Below the pieces are notes generated by a model that made no database searches, was not told the origin of the DNA, and was given only the letters and a program-made list of their open reading frames with translations. Position numbers and translations under genes: made by a program. Below are positions 22,450 to 34,370 of a stretch of 64,000 nucleotides of DNA, in pieces. Within the stretch, counting starts at the first letter, position 1, and the number at the start of each line of letters is the position of its first letter. The DNA comes from Papaver somniferum (lineage: Eukaryota > Streptophyta > Magnoliopsida > Ranunculales > Papaveraceae). The stretch is taken from assembly GCF_003573695.1 (NCBI RefSeq), contig NW_020621936.1, positions 12,524,001-12,588,000 on the forward strand, in the 5' to 3' direction.

Positions 22450-24083
22450 TGATTAAGATTTTTTTTTGATTGTCGTTGTAATTGTAGTAAATAGGGATTC
22501 GAACTCTAAGACTTGTTAAGATTAATTTTAAAGGAATAAAATAGAGAGTTTCTGGGTTTAGGATTCGGCCAAACTCATATCAAGAGGTTCAATTATTCAT
22601 TCTCAAACAATTATCGCTCAATAAATAAAACAATATTGACTCTTATTTTTGCCAAGGTAGATTCTCCAAACATTAGTTATAAATCGTAAGCATGGGACAT
22701 CAAACATCTAAGCAAGCATGACCCATCTAATAAAATGATAACTAATTTTTTCAAATCATATTTCAATTAAATTTAATGCAAAAGTCTTATAAAGAATTAA
22801 ATAATTTTACCCATGTATGAAATTCGTCTTCCTCCGTCGACCCAGTGTTGGGGTTTAGCTTCTCATGATAAATACAAACTCAAAAATATAATTTATAGCT
22901 CAAATGGTGTTTTTATTAAAGAAAACTAATAATACAATGAATCTGCAACGCTGTGTCGGCGTTACAGAAATCACTGTTACAATAGATGTTGCAAATACAA
23001 ATTAAGCGTGCCAGACAGACTGTTACAAGTACTGTCAATAAACGACAGTTTCTTGCGACAGTCCGTAGGCGTCAAAGCTCTTCTTCTTCTCTCTGCAGCA
23101 GCAGAGAAGTTGCTATGCAACTCTCTATTTTTTTCCCCAGACTCTCGATATCCTTTCTCTGTTTACCAACTACCTTTTTATACTCCACAGCATCCAAATA
23201 TCCTCAGTTTAATGCAGAATATTTTCTCTTTAATCCATTATTCTCACTGCCATTACACGAAGATTATTTCTTTCTCTTCATGCGTTAACTGTCTTGAAAA
23301 CTTCCCAAACTCTGTTGATATGAAAATATATGGATCCTAGGAGAATATCCTCTCTTAACTGCACTTAACTTCTGTATTAAACTCACCAGAAACCCAACCA
23401 TAAACCCGAAGATATTTCTTCCCTCTTTTATAAAAATCGTGTATATATTCCTTCTTCGGAATTATGCACCTTACCAATCCTGTCATGCCGCTATAACTTC
23501 ATTCAAATCCATTTGCACGAATAAATCACACAAAATCTTACCAAAAATCTGCAACAAAATCTTCCACAATAACTCAACAGAATCTATGAAATATCTTCAT
23601 CCTCAATTTCTTCTAACCGGTGATAATTTCCTTCCTTTCTCGATTCAAATGCAATTACCACCCCTGTTTACTCGAAACAGGATGGTATCTATCCATATCC
23701 GAGAGTAAATCCCCACAATATCTCCTCAAATCAATCCCAAAAATATTCGCAGAAACAGATTCATTTTTCCCGCCAAAACCTTGTGTTCTTGGTGATGAAG
23801 AAGGGTCCCGTAACAATTTGAAGGGTGCCCATAGCGGTGGGGTGTATATAACAAATCAGGTAGCCCCTTAGCCAGTGGAGTGCCCCATAGTAATAGGTTA
23901 CCCCTTATCCAAAATTGTGAGTTCGAATAACAAGTGTCCTCCGGGGTCCAAAAACCACTTTTCGAGCAACTTTTCCATAAGAGCTTATTTCCTTGAAAAG
24001 ACTTAAAACAATATTATTAGTGATAAAATGAGTCCTAGCTCATGTAATTATGGGTGAAAATCGTCGCACTTGCGTGTTCATCA
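22450..24083 (-). mobile_element. Array LTR 8
   Basis: Complete, 1634 bp, the counterpart of LTR 5 at an offset of 9.32 kb. Confidence 0.9.
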
Positions 24084-24132
24084 AATTCCCCCACACTTAC
24101 ATTTTGCTAGTCCTCGAGCAAAACAGAAGAAT

Positions 24133-24472
24133 TGACCCGCTACACAGCTGGTCATAAAATAAGAGAGAGAAGACCGCTACACAGCTGATCATAATTTTTT
24201 TTTTTTTTTTTTTTAGACCCGCTACACAGCTGGTCATATAATGCAAGGAAAAAGAAAAGACTCGCTACACAGCTGGTCATAGAATGAGAGAGAGAGAGAG
24301 AGAGAGAGACCCGCTTACACAGCTGGTCATAAAATGATAAGAGAACAAAAGAAAAGACCCGCTCCACAGCTGGTCATAAAATGATAAGAGAACAAAAGAA
24401 AAGACCCGCTCCACAGCTGGTCATAATTATTATTATTATTATTTTTTGTAGACCCGCTACACAGCTGGTCAT
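24133..24472 (-). repeat. Minisatellite of internal region 8
   Basis: Eight monomers, no T/G-rich spacer, with the GA run at about 24288-24308 shared with region 5. Confidence 0.85.
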
Positions 24473-24534
24473 AATATGCAAGAAATTCCTGAAACAGAAA
24501 AATAAAACGTTAACCACTCCCCCACACTTAAACG

Positions 24535-25293
24535 TTACATTGTCCTCAATGTAATTGAGTCATCCAATGCAAAACTTAAGATGGGAAATCCATAAAATGC
24601 AAAAAAGTAAACGAAATATAAAAATAAAAATAAAAATACACCTACTGGAATGTACAAAAAAGGATCCCTATACACTAATAACCTGAAAACTTGGGGATCG
24701 ACCCAAAATACAATATTTACAAATGACAGCTTCACACTTATGTCATGAAAACGCGGAGACGCTGGAACTATCAAAAACCTATATTTACCCCTAAACCAAG
24801 TTTTTACTGCACAAGGAAGTGCGTAAAAAACAAAATATGGGGATTCCATTGAGACTGGGGAATTATCAATCGGCTCATGCACTGTATCAGGAATAGGCAA
24901 GTCCTCTGGGTATTTAGATGCAAAGTAATCCAACAAAATTTTTGAAGCACATAATTCTAACCATAAATTAGGTAACTTTTGGAAGTCTAGGGGACTAGAA
25001 AAAACCTCTAAGTTGGGTGAAAGATCTTGCGAGATAGATTCTTCTAATAAATTAGAAAAATCATCTACACAATCATTCACAGGGTCATCTAAAAATTCTG
25101 TCTCGGTCAGAGAGTCACTACAGTCATCATCATCATTAAATAATTGGCATTCCAGAATTCTCAATCTTAGTTCCAAGCTAAGTGGTGTGTGTTTATAATA
25201 CTTCTCATATATCTCTAGAGGGGATTCTTCACTTACCACATGTGGATCAAAAACTCCATACCGTTGCCTACGCTTATATTCAGCAAGCGTCAT
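24535..25293 (-). pseudogene. Orphan ORF of array element, unit 8 (N-terminus broken)
   Basis: Readable from the second MTLAEYKRR motif (25293). A two-base loss near 25335 (CTTATTCCGCC) breaks the frame before it, and a codon is missing near 25145 in the ECQKLF region. Shares the unit 5 extra A near the C-terminus and thus the longer tail. Confidence 0.6.
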
Positions 25294-25513
25294 CTCAGAT
25301 GAGGTTTCCTGATAATTTGACTTTCTACGCTTATTCCGCCAGCGTCATCGTAGGTGACGTCTCCTCAGAAGAAGGCATCATCCTCAAAAGGTCCTGAAGA
25401 AATACAAAAAGAAACGCATAAAAAGAAAAAAGAAAATCTAAAGAAAATACTATAAAAACAAAAAAAAAACTAAAAATTAATCTAAAAACAAATCCGCGTC
25501 GGCGGCGCCAAAA

Positions 25514-27129
25514 TGATTAAGATTTTTGATTGTCGTTGTAATTGTAGTAAATAGGGATTCGAACTCTAAGACTTGTTAAGATTAATTTTAAAGGAATAAA
25601 ATAGAGTTACTGGGTTAGGATTCGGCCAAACTCATATCAAGAGGTTCAATTATTCATTCTCAAACAATTATCGCTCAATAAATAAAACAATATTGACTCT
25701 TATTTTTGCCAAGGTAGATTCTCCAAACATTAGTTATAAATCGTAAGCATGGGACATCAAACATCTAAGCAAGCATGACCCATCTAATAAAATGATAACT
25801 AATTTTTTCAAATCATTTCAATTAAAATTAATAAAAAGTCTTATAAAGAATTAAATAATTTTACCCATGTATGAAATTCGTCTTCCTCCGTCGACCCAGT
25901 GTTGGGGTTTAGCTTCTCATGATAAATACAAACTCAAAAATATAATTTATAGCTCAAATGGTGTTTTTATTAAAGAAAACTAATAATACAATGAATCTGC
26001 AACGCTGTGTCGGCGTTACAAAATCACTGTTACAATAGATGTTGCAAATACAAATTAAGCGTGCCAGACAGACTGTTACAAGTACTGTCAATAAACGACA
26101 GTTTCTTGCGACAGTCGTAGGCGTCAAAGCTCTTCTTTCTTCTTCTTCTCTGCAGCAGCAGAGAAGTTGCTATGCAACTCTCTATTTTTCCCCAGACTCT
26201 CGATATCCTTTCTCTGTTTACCAACTACCTTTTTATACTCCACAACATCCAAATATCCTCAGTTTAATGCAGAATATTTTCTCTAATCCATTATTCTCAC
26301 TGCCATTACACGAAGATTATTTCTTTCTCTTCATGCGTTAACTGTCTTGAAAACTTCCCAAACTGTTGATATGAAATATATGGATCCTAGGAGAATATCC
26401 TCTCTTAACTGCACTTAACTTCTGTATTAAACTCACCAGAAACCCAACCAAACCCGAAGATATTTCTTCCCTCTTTATAAAAATCGTGTATATATCTTTC
26501 CTTCTTCGGAATTATGCACCTTACCAATCCTGTCATGCCGCTAAATTCATCAAATCCATTTGCACGAATAAATCACACAAAATCTTACCAAAAATCTGCA
26601 ACAAAATCTTCCACAATAACTCAACAGAATCTATGAAATATCTTCATCCTCAATTTCTTCTAACCGGTGATAATTTCCTTCCTTTCTCGATTCAAATGCA
26701 ATTACCACCCCTGTTTACTCGAAACAGGATGGTATCTATCCATATCCGAGAGTAAATCCCCACAATATCTCCTCAAATCAATCCCAAAAATATTCGCAGA
26801 AACAGATTCATTTTTCCCGCCAAAACCTTGTGTTCTTGGTGATGAAGAAGGGTGCCCCGTAACAATTTGAAGGGTGCCCATAGCGGTGGGTGTATATAAC
26901 AAATCAGGTAGCCCCTTAGCCAGTGGAGTGCCCCATAGTAATAGGTTACCCCTTATCCAAAATTGTGAGTTCGAATAACAAGTGTCTCCGGGTCCAAAAA
27001 CCACTTTTCGAGCAACTTTTCCATAAGAGCTTATTTCCTTGAAAGACTTTAAAACAATATTATAGTGATAAAATGAGTCCTAGCTCATGTAATTATGGGT
27101 GAAAATGCGTCGCACTTGCGTGTTCATCA
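25514..27129 (-). mobile_element. Array LTR 9
   Basis: 1616 bp, the shortest full LTR. Carries many one- to three-base losses against every other copy (for example near 25538, 25817, 26312, 26362, 26451, 26990). Such clustering may reflect consensus errors. Confidence 0.88.
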
Positions 27130-27179
27130 AATTCTCCCACACTTAAATTTTGCTAGTCCTCGAGCAAAACAGAAGAATT

Positions 27180-27560
27180 GACCCGCTACACAGCTGGTCA
27201 TAAAATAAGAGAGAGAAGACCCGCAACACAAGCTGATCATAATTTTTTTTTTTTTAGACCCGCTAAACAGCTGGTCATATAATGCAAGGAAAAAAAAAAG
27301 ACTCGCTACACAGCTGGTCATAGAATAAGAGAGAGATAGAAAGAGAGAGACCCGCTTACACAGCTGGTCATAAAATGATAAGAGAACAAAAGAAAAGACC
27401 CGCTCCACAGCTGGTCATATTTTTTGTTTTTTGTTTTGTTTTAGACCCGCTCCACAGCTGGTCATAAAATGAAAGAGAACAAAAGAAAAGACCCGCTCCA
27501 CAGCTGTTCATAATATTATTATTATATTTTTTTTGTAGACCCGCTACACAGATGGTCATA
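27180..27560 (-). repeat. Minisatellite of internal region 9
   Basis: About nine monomers with the T/G-rich spacer near 27420-27443. Same private monomer variants as region 6 (CTAAACAGC, AGCTGTTCATAA, AGATGGTCATAA). Confidence 0.85.
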
Positions 27561-27659
27561 ATATACAAGAAATTCCTGAAACAGAAAAAAAACGTTAACC
27601 ACTCCCCCACACTTAAACGTTACATTTTCCTCAATGTAATTGAGTCATCCAATGCAAAC

Positions 27660-28465
27660 TTAAGATGGGAAATCCATAAAATGCAAAAAAGTAAACGAAA
27701 ATATAAAAATAAAAATACACCTACTGGAATGTACAAAAAGGATCCCATACACTAATAACCTGAAAACTTGGGGATCGACCCAAAATACAATATTTACAAA
27801 TGACAGCTTCACACTTATGTCATGAAAACGCGGAGACGCTGAAACTATCAAAAACCAAGATTTACCCCTAAACCAAGTTTTTACTGCACAAGGAAGTGCG
27901 TAAAGAACAAAATATGGGGATTCTATTGAGACTGGGGAATTATCAATCGGCTCATGCACTGTATCAGGAATAGGCAAGTCCTCTGGGTATTTAGATGCAA
28001 AGTAATCCAGCAAAATTTTTGAAGCACATAATTCTAACCATAAATTAGGTAACTTTTGGAAGTCTAGGGGACTAGAAAAACCTCTAAGTTGGGGTGAAAG
28101 ATCTTGCGAGATAGATTCTTCTAATAAATTAGACAAATCATCTACACAATCATTCACAGGGTCATCTAAAAATTCTGTCTCGGTCAGAGAGTCATACAGT
28201 CATCATCATCATTAAATAATTTTGGCATTCCAGAATTCTCAATCTTAGTTCCAAGCTAAGTGGTGTGGTGTTTATAATACTTCTCATATCTCTATAGGGG
28301 ATTCTTCAATTACCACATGTGGATCAACAAACTCCATACCGTTGCCTACGCTTATATTCAGCAAGCGTCATCTCGATGAGGGTTTCCTGATAATTTGACT
28401 TTCTACGCTTATACTCCGCCAGCGTCATCGTAGGTGACGTCTCCTCAGAAGAAGGCATCATCCTC
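27660..28465 (-). pseudogene. Orphan ORF of array element, unit 9 (multiply frameshifted)
   Basis: The C-terminal two thirds stay open at 27660-28157. Upstream, several small indels (near 28080, 28192, 28221, 28268, 28326, 28373) break the frame before the ATG region near 28460. All lie in the indel-rich part of the array. Confidence 0.6.
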
Positions 28466-28589
28466 AAAAGGTCCCTGAAAAGAAATACAAAAAGAAACAT
28501 AAAAGGGAAAATCTAAAGAAAATACTATAAAAACTAAAAAAAAAACTAAAAATTAATCTAAAAACAAATCCGCGTCGGCGGCGCCAAAA

Positions 28590-30230
28590 TGATTAAGATT
28601 TTTTTTGATTGTCGTTGTAATTGTAGTAAATAGGGATTCGAACTCTAAGACTTGTTAAGATTAATTTTAAAGGAATAAAATAGAGAGTTACTGGGTCTAG
28701 GATTCGGCCAAACTCATATCAAGAGGTTCAATTATTCATTCTCAAACAATTATCGCTCAATAAATAAAACAATATTGACTCTTATTTTTGCCAAGGTAGA
28801 TTCTCCAAACATTAGTTATAAATCGTAAGCATGGGACATCAAACATCTAAGCAAGCATGACCCATCTAATAAAATGATAACTAATTTTTTCAAATCATAT
28901 TTCAATTAAAATTAATGCAAAAGTCTTATAAAGAATTAAATAATTTTACCCATGTATGAAATTCGTCTTCCTCCGTCGACCCAGTGTTGGGGTTTAGCTT
29001 CTCATGATAAATACAAACTCAAAAATATAATTTATAGCTCAAATGGTGTTTTTATTAAAGAACTAATAATACAATGAATCTGCAACGCTGTGTCGGCGTT
29101 ACAGAAATCACTGTTATAATAGATGTTGCAAATACAAATTAAGCGTGCCAGACAGACTGTTACAAGTACTGTCAATAAACGACAGTTTCTTGCGACAGTC
29201 AGTAGGCATCAAAGCTCTTCTTCTTCTTCTCTCTGCAGCAGCGAAGAAGTTGCTATGCAATTCTTTATTTTCTTCCCTAGACTCTCGATATCCTTTCTCT
29301 GTTTACCAACTACCTTTTTATACTCCACAACATCCAAATATCCTCAGTTTAATGTAGAATATTTTCTCTTTAATCCATTATTATCACTGCCATTACACGA
29401 AGATTATTTCTTTCTCTTCATGCGTTAACTGTCTTGAAAACTTCCCAAACTATGTTGATATGATAAATATATGGATTCTAGGAGAATATCCTCTCTTAAC
29501 TGCACTTAACTTCTGTATTAAACTCACCAGAAACCCAACCATAAACCCGAAGATATTTCTTCCCTCTTTTATAAAAATCGTGTATATATCTTTCCTTCTT
29601 CGGAATTATGCACCTTACCAATCCTGTCATGCCGCTATAAATTCATTCAAATCCATTTGCACGAATAAATCACACAAAATCTTACCAAAAATCTGTAACA
29701 AAATCTTCCACAATAACTCAACTGAATCTATGAAATATCTTCATCCTCAATTTCTTCTAACCGGTGATAATTTCCTTCCTTTATCGATTCAAATGCAATT
29801 ACCACCCCTGTTTACTCGAAACAGGATGGCATTTATCCATATCCGAGAGTAAATCCCCACAATATCTCCTCAAATCAATCCAAAATTTTTTCGCAGAAAC
29901 AGATTCATTTTTCCCGCCAAAACCTTGTGTTCTTGGTGATGTAAAAGGGTGCCCCGTAACAATTTGAAGGGTGCCCATAGCGGTGGGGTGTATATAACAA
30001 ATCAGGTAGCCCCTTAGCCGGTGGAGTGCCCCATAGTAATAGGTTACCCCTTATCCAAAATTATGAGTTCGAATAACAAGTGTCCTCCGGAGTCCAAAAA
30101 CCACTTTTCGAGCAACTTTTCCATAAGAGCTTATTTCCTTGAAAAGACTTAAAACAATATTATTAGTGATAAAATGAGTCCTAGCCCATGTAATTATGGG
30201 TGAAAATGCGTCGCACTTGCGTGTTCATCA
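28590..30230 (-). mobile_element. Array LTR 10
   Basis: Complete, 1641 bp, nearly identical to LTR 7 at an offset of 9.26 kb, with the same private variants. Confidence 0.9.
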
Positions 30231-30280
30231 AATTCCCCCACACTTACATTTTGCTAGTCCTCGAGCAAAACAGAAGAATT

Positions 30281-30672
30281 GACCCGCTACACAGCTGGTC
30301 ATAAAATAAGAGAGAGAAGACCCGCTACACAACTGATCATAATTTATTTTTTTTATTTTTTTTAGACCCACTACACAGCTGGTCATATAATGCAAGGAAA
30401 AAGAAAAGACTCGCTACACAGCTGGTCATATAATAAGAGAGAGATAGAAAGAGAGAGACACGCTTACACAGCTGGTCATAAAATGATAAGAGAACAAAAG
30501 AAAAGACCCTCTCCACAGCTGGTCATAATTTTTGTTTTTTGTTTTTGTTTTTAGACCCGCTCCACAGCTGGTCATAAAATGATAAGAGAACAAAAGAAAA
30601 GACCCGCTCCACAGCTGGTCATAATAATTATTATTATTATTATTTTGTAGACCCGCTACACAGCTGGTCATA
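30281..30672 (-). repeat. Minisatellite of internal region 10
   Basis: About nine monomers with the T/G-rich spacer near 30531-30552. Its first part follows region 7; later monomers carry their own changes (GACACGCTTACAC, GACCCTCTCC). Confidence 0.85.
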
Positions 30673-30841
30673 ATATGCAAGAAATTCCTGAAACAGAAAA
30701 ATAAAACGTTAACCACTCCCCCACACTTAAACGTTACATTGTCCTCAATGTAATTGAGTCATCCAATGCAATACTTAAGATGGGAAATCCATAAAATGCA
30801 AAAAAGTAAACGAAAATATAAAAATAAAAATAAAAATACAC

Positions 30842-31585
30842 CTACTGGAATGTACAAAAAGGATCCCCATACACTAATAACCTGAAAACTTGGGGATCGA
30901 CCCAAAATACAATATTTACAAACGACAGCTTCACACTTATGTCATGAAAACGCAGAGACGCTGAAACTATCAAAAACCAATATTTACCCCTAAACCAAGG
31001 TTTTACTGCACAAGGAAGTGCGTAAAGAACAAAATATGGGGATTCTATTGAGACTGGGGAATTATCAATCGGCTCATGCATTGTATCAGGAATAGGCAAG
31101 TCCTCTGGGTATTTAGATGCAAAGTAATCCAACAAAATTTTTGAAGCACATAATTCTAACCATAAATTAGGTAACTTTTGGAAGTCTAGGGGACTAGAAA
31201 AAACCTCTAAGTTGGGTGAAAGATCTTGCGATATAGATTCTTCTAATAAATTAGACAAATCATCTACACAATCATTCACAGGGTCATCTAAAAATTCTGT
31301 CTCGGTCAGAGAGTCACTACAGTCATCATCATCATTAAATAATTTTTGGCATTCCAGAATTCTCAATCTTAGTTCCAAGATAAGTGGTGTGTGTTTATAA
31401 TACTTCTCATATATCTCTAGAGGGGATTCTTCACTTACCACATGTGGATCAAAAACTCCATACCGTTGCCTACGCTTATATTCAGCAAGCGTCATCTCAG
31501 ATGAGGTTTCCTGATAATTTGACTTTCTACGCTTATACTCCGCCAGCGTCATCGTAGGTGACGTCTCCTCAGAAGAAGGCATCAT
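30842..31585 (-). CDS. Orphan ORF of array element, unit 10 (247 aa, intact)
   Basis: Full-length, ATG at 31585. This unit lies next to the outermost 5' LTR (LTR 11), so it is the first ORF a transcript from that LTR would carry. Variants include PLILELRLR and VKPWFRGKYWFLI. Function unknown, as for the other units. Confidence 0.65.
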   Translation of the reverse strand: MMPSSEETSPTMTLAEYKRRKSNYQETSSEMTLAEYKRRQRYGVFDPHVVSEESPLEIYEKYYKHTPLILELRLRILECQKLFNDDDDCSDSLTETEFLDDPVNDCVDDLSNLLEESISQDLSPNLEVFSSPLDFQKLPNLWLELCASKILLDYFASKYPEDLPIPDTMHEPIDNSPVSIESPYFVLYALPCAVKPWFRGKYWFLIVSASLRFHDISVKLSFVNIVFWVDPQVFRLLVYGDPFCTFQ

Positions 31586-31722
31586 CCTCAAAAGGTCCCT
31601 GAAAAGAAATACAAAAAGAAACGCATAAAAAGAAAAAAGAAAATCTAAAGAAAATACTATAAAAATTAAACAAAAAAACTAAAAATTAATCTAAAAACAA
31701 ATCCGCGTCGGCGACGCCAAAA

Positions 31723-33366
31723 TGATTAAGATATTTTTTGATTGTCGTTGTAATTGTAGTAAATAGGGATTCGAACTCTAAGACTTGTTAAGATTAATTT
31801 TAAGGGAATAAAATAGAGAGTTACTGGGACTATGATTCGGCCAAACTCATATCAAGAGGTTCAATTATTCATCCTCAAACAATTATCGCTCAATAAATAA
31901 AACAATATTGACTCTTATTTTTGCCAAGGTAGATTCTCCAAACATTAGTTATAAATCGTAAGCATGGGACATCAAACATCTAAGCAAGCATGACCCATCT
32001 AATAAAATGATAACTAATTTTTTCAAATCATGTTTCAATTAAAATTAATGAAAAGTCTTATAAAGAATTAAATAATTTTACCCATGTATGAAATTCGTCT
32101 TCCTCCGTCGACCCAGTGTTGGGGTTTAGCTTCTCATGATAAATACAAACTCAAAAATATAATTTATAGCTCAAATGGTGTTTTTATTACAGAAAAGTAA
32201 TAATACAATGAATCTGCAACGCTGTGTCGGCGTTACAGAAATCACTGTTACAATAGATGTTGCAAATACAAATTAAGCGTGCCAGACAGACTGTTACAAG
32301 TACTGTCAATAAACGATAGTTTCTTGCGACAGTCCGTAGGCGTCAAAGCTCTTCTTCTTCTTCTTCTCTCTGCAGCAGCAGAGAAGTTGCTATGCAACTC
32401 TCTATTTTCTTCCCCAGACTCTTGAAATCCTTTCTCTGTTTACCAACTACCTTTTTATACTCCACAGCATCCAAATATCCTCAGTTTAATGCAGAATATT
32501 TTCTCTTTAATCCATTATTCTCACTGCCATTACACGAAGATTATTTCTTTCTCTTCATGCGTTAACTGTCTTGAAAACTTCCCAAACCCTGTTGATATGA
32601 TAAATATATGGATCCTAGGAGAATATCCTCTTTTAACTGCACTTAACTTCTGTATTAAACTCACCAGAAACCCAACCATAAACCCGAAGATATTTCTTCC
32701 CTCTTTTATAAAAATCGTGTATATATCTTTCCTTCTTCGGAATTATGCACCTTACCAATCCTGTCATGCCGCTATAAATTCATTCAAATCCATTTGCACG
32801 AATAAATCACACAAAATCTTACCAAAAATCTGCAACAAAATCTTCCACAATAACTCAACAGAATCTATGAAATATCTTCATCCTCAATTTCTTCTAACCG
32901 GTGATAATTTCCTTCCTTTCTCGGTTCAAATGAAATTGCCACCCCTGTTTACTCGAAACAGGATGGTATCTATCCATATCCGAGAGTAAATCCCCACAAT
33001 ATCTCCTCAAATCAATCCCAAAAATATTCGCAGAAACAGATTCATTTTTCCCGCCAAAACCTTGTGTTCTTGGTGATGAAGAAGGGTGCCCGTAACAATT
33101 TGAATGGTGCCCATAGCGGTGGGGTGTATATAACAAATCAGGTAGCCCCTTAGCCAGTGGAGTGCCCCATAGTAATAGGTTACCCCTTATCCAAAATTGT
33201 GAGTTCGAATAACAAGTGTCCTCTGGGGTCCAAAAACCACTTTTCGAGCAACTTTTCCATAAGAGCTTATTTCCTTGAAAAGACTTAAAAAAATATTATT
33301 AGTGATAAAATGAGTCCTAGCTCATGTAATTATGGGTGAAAATGCGTCGCACTTGCGTGTTCATCA
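31723..33366 (-). mobile_element. Array LTR 11 (outermost, 5' LTR in element orientation)
   Basis: Complete, 1644 bp, TGATTAAGATATTTTTTG to TTCATCA, directly followed by the right GGAAC target duplication. Distinct from LTR 8, so it does not continue the trimer duplication. A TTATATACACC motif on the minus strand near 33118-33134 (also in the other LTRs) is a possible TATA region. Confidence 0.9.
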
Positions 33367-33371
33367 GGAAC
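33367..33371 (+). repeat. Target-site duplication, right (GGAAC)
   Basis: Pairs with 2048-2052. Host RT sequence resumes immediately after (TGATAAAGCTG, as at 49950 in copy B). Confidence 0.85.
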
Positions 33372-34370
33372 TGATAAAGCTGTTGAAAGAATATCAAGAT
33401 GTTTTCGCCTGGACGTATGAGGAAATGCCCGGTCTGGACGACAAACTGGTCACCCATCACCTGCACATTGTTCCTGGATCCAAAGCTGTCAAACAACCGC
33501 CTAGGCAATTTAGGCACGAAGTCGAGGAGAAGATCAAAATCGAGATCCAGAAACTACTGGCAGTAGGATTCATCAAGCCTATTCAACATCCAACGTGGCT
33601 AGCAAATGTTGTTCCTGTCAAGAAGAAAAATGGTCAAATTAGATGTTGTGTCGATTTCAGGTACCTGAATAAATGTTGTCCGAAGGATGATTTTCCTCTA
33701 CCCAACATTGATATGCTCGTCGACGCAACCAGTGCTCATGGTATGTTCTCATTCATGGATGGTTCCAGTGGATACAACCAGATCAATATGTATGAGCATG
33801 ATGCCAACAAGACTTCATTCCGTACTCCCATTGGGATTTCCACTACACTGTGATGCCCTTTGGATTAAAGAATTCAAGTGCCACTTATCAACGAGCTATG
33901 AGTGCCATATTCCACGACATGATGCACAAATAAGTAGAAGACTATGTCGATGATGTGGTGGTGAAGTCGAAGACTCGAGCATCTCACCTCGAAGTTTTAA
34001 GACAAGTGTTCGAAATATGCAGAGAATAAAAATTAAAGATGAATCCTCTGAAGTGCGCTTTTGGTGTTTCCGCTGGAAAGTTTCTAGGATTCCTGGTCAC
34101 AGCTGAAGGAATCAAAGTCGATCCGGGCAAGACGAAAGCTATTACCACCATGCCTCCTCCACGCACTGTGAAGGAACTACAGAGCTTTATGGGAAAAGTA
34201 AATTACATTCGACGCTTCATTCCTGGATTGGCTCAACTCATTGCTTCGTTCACCCCTCTACTAAAGAAAGGAGCAAGTTTCACCTGGACAGTTGTTCAAC
34301 AAGAAGCCTTCTATAAAATACAACAGATACTATTGTCACCTGTTGTCATGAAGTCTCCAGCACATGGATG
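33372..34370 (+). pseudogene. Reverse transcriptase, host copy A
   Basis: Ty3/gypsy RT of the host element resumes here. Visible blocks are VFAWTYEEMPGLD, the primer-grip side PIQHPTWLANVVPVKKKNG, the first catalytic region MFSFMDGSSGYNQI, and the YVDD box at 33943-33954. A single-base loss near 33837 (GGGATTTCC where the reading demands GGGAATTTCC) shifts the frame between palm motifs; the identical lesion is in copy B. A TAA near 33931 and a TAA near 34027 add further stops. The thumb and connection follow to about 34300, with a TGA at 34368. Confidence 0.8.

Larger units (their letters stand above)
2053..33366 (-). mobile_element. 31.3-kb tandem array of a non-autonomous Tat/Ogre-like LTR retroelement (11 LTRs, 10 internal regions)
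   Basis: On the plus strand each unit is an LTR (TGATTAAG...TTCATCA, about 1.64 kb) followed by an internal region (about 1.45 kb) that ends in a primer-binding site abutting the next LTR. The element reads on the minus strand: LTR terminus ATCA, TTT, then TGGCGCCGCCGACGCGGA as primer site; a 247-codon ORF; a minisatellite; then a GTGTGGGGGAATT polypurine tract before the next LTR (TGATGAACACG). One GGAAC target duplication brackets the whole array. No capsid, protease, RT or integrase motif is seen. The primer-site type, polypurine tract and 3' tandem repeats recall Tat/Ogre elements; that affiliation is inference. Confidence 0.88.
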
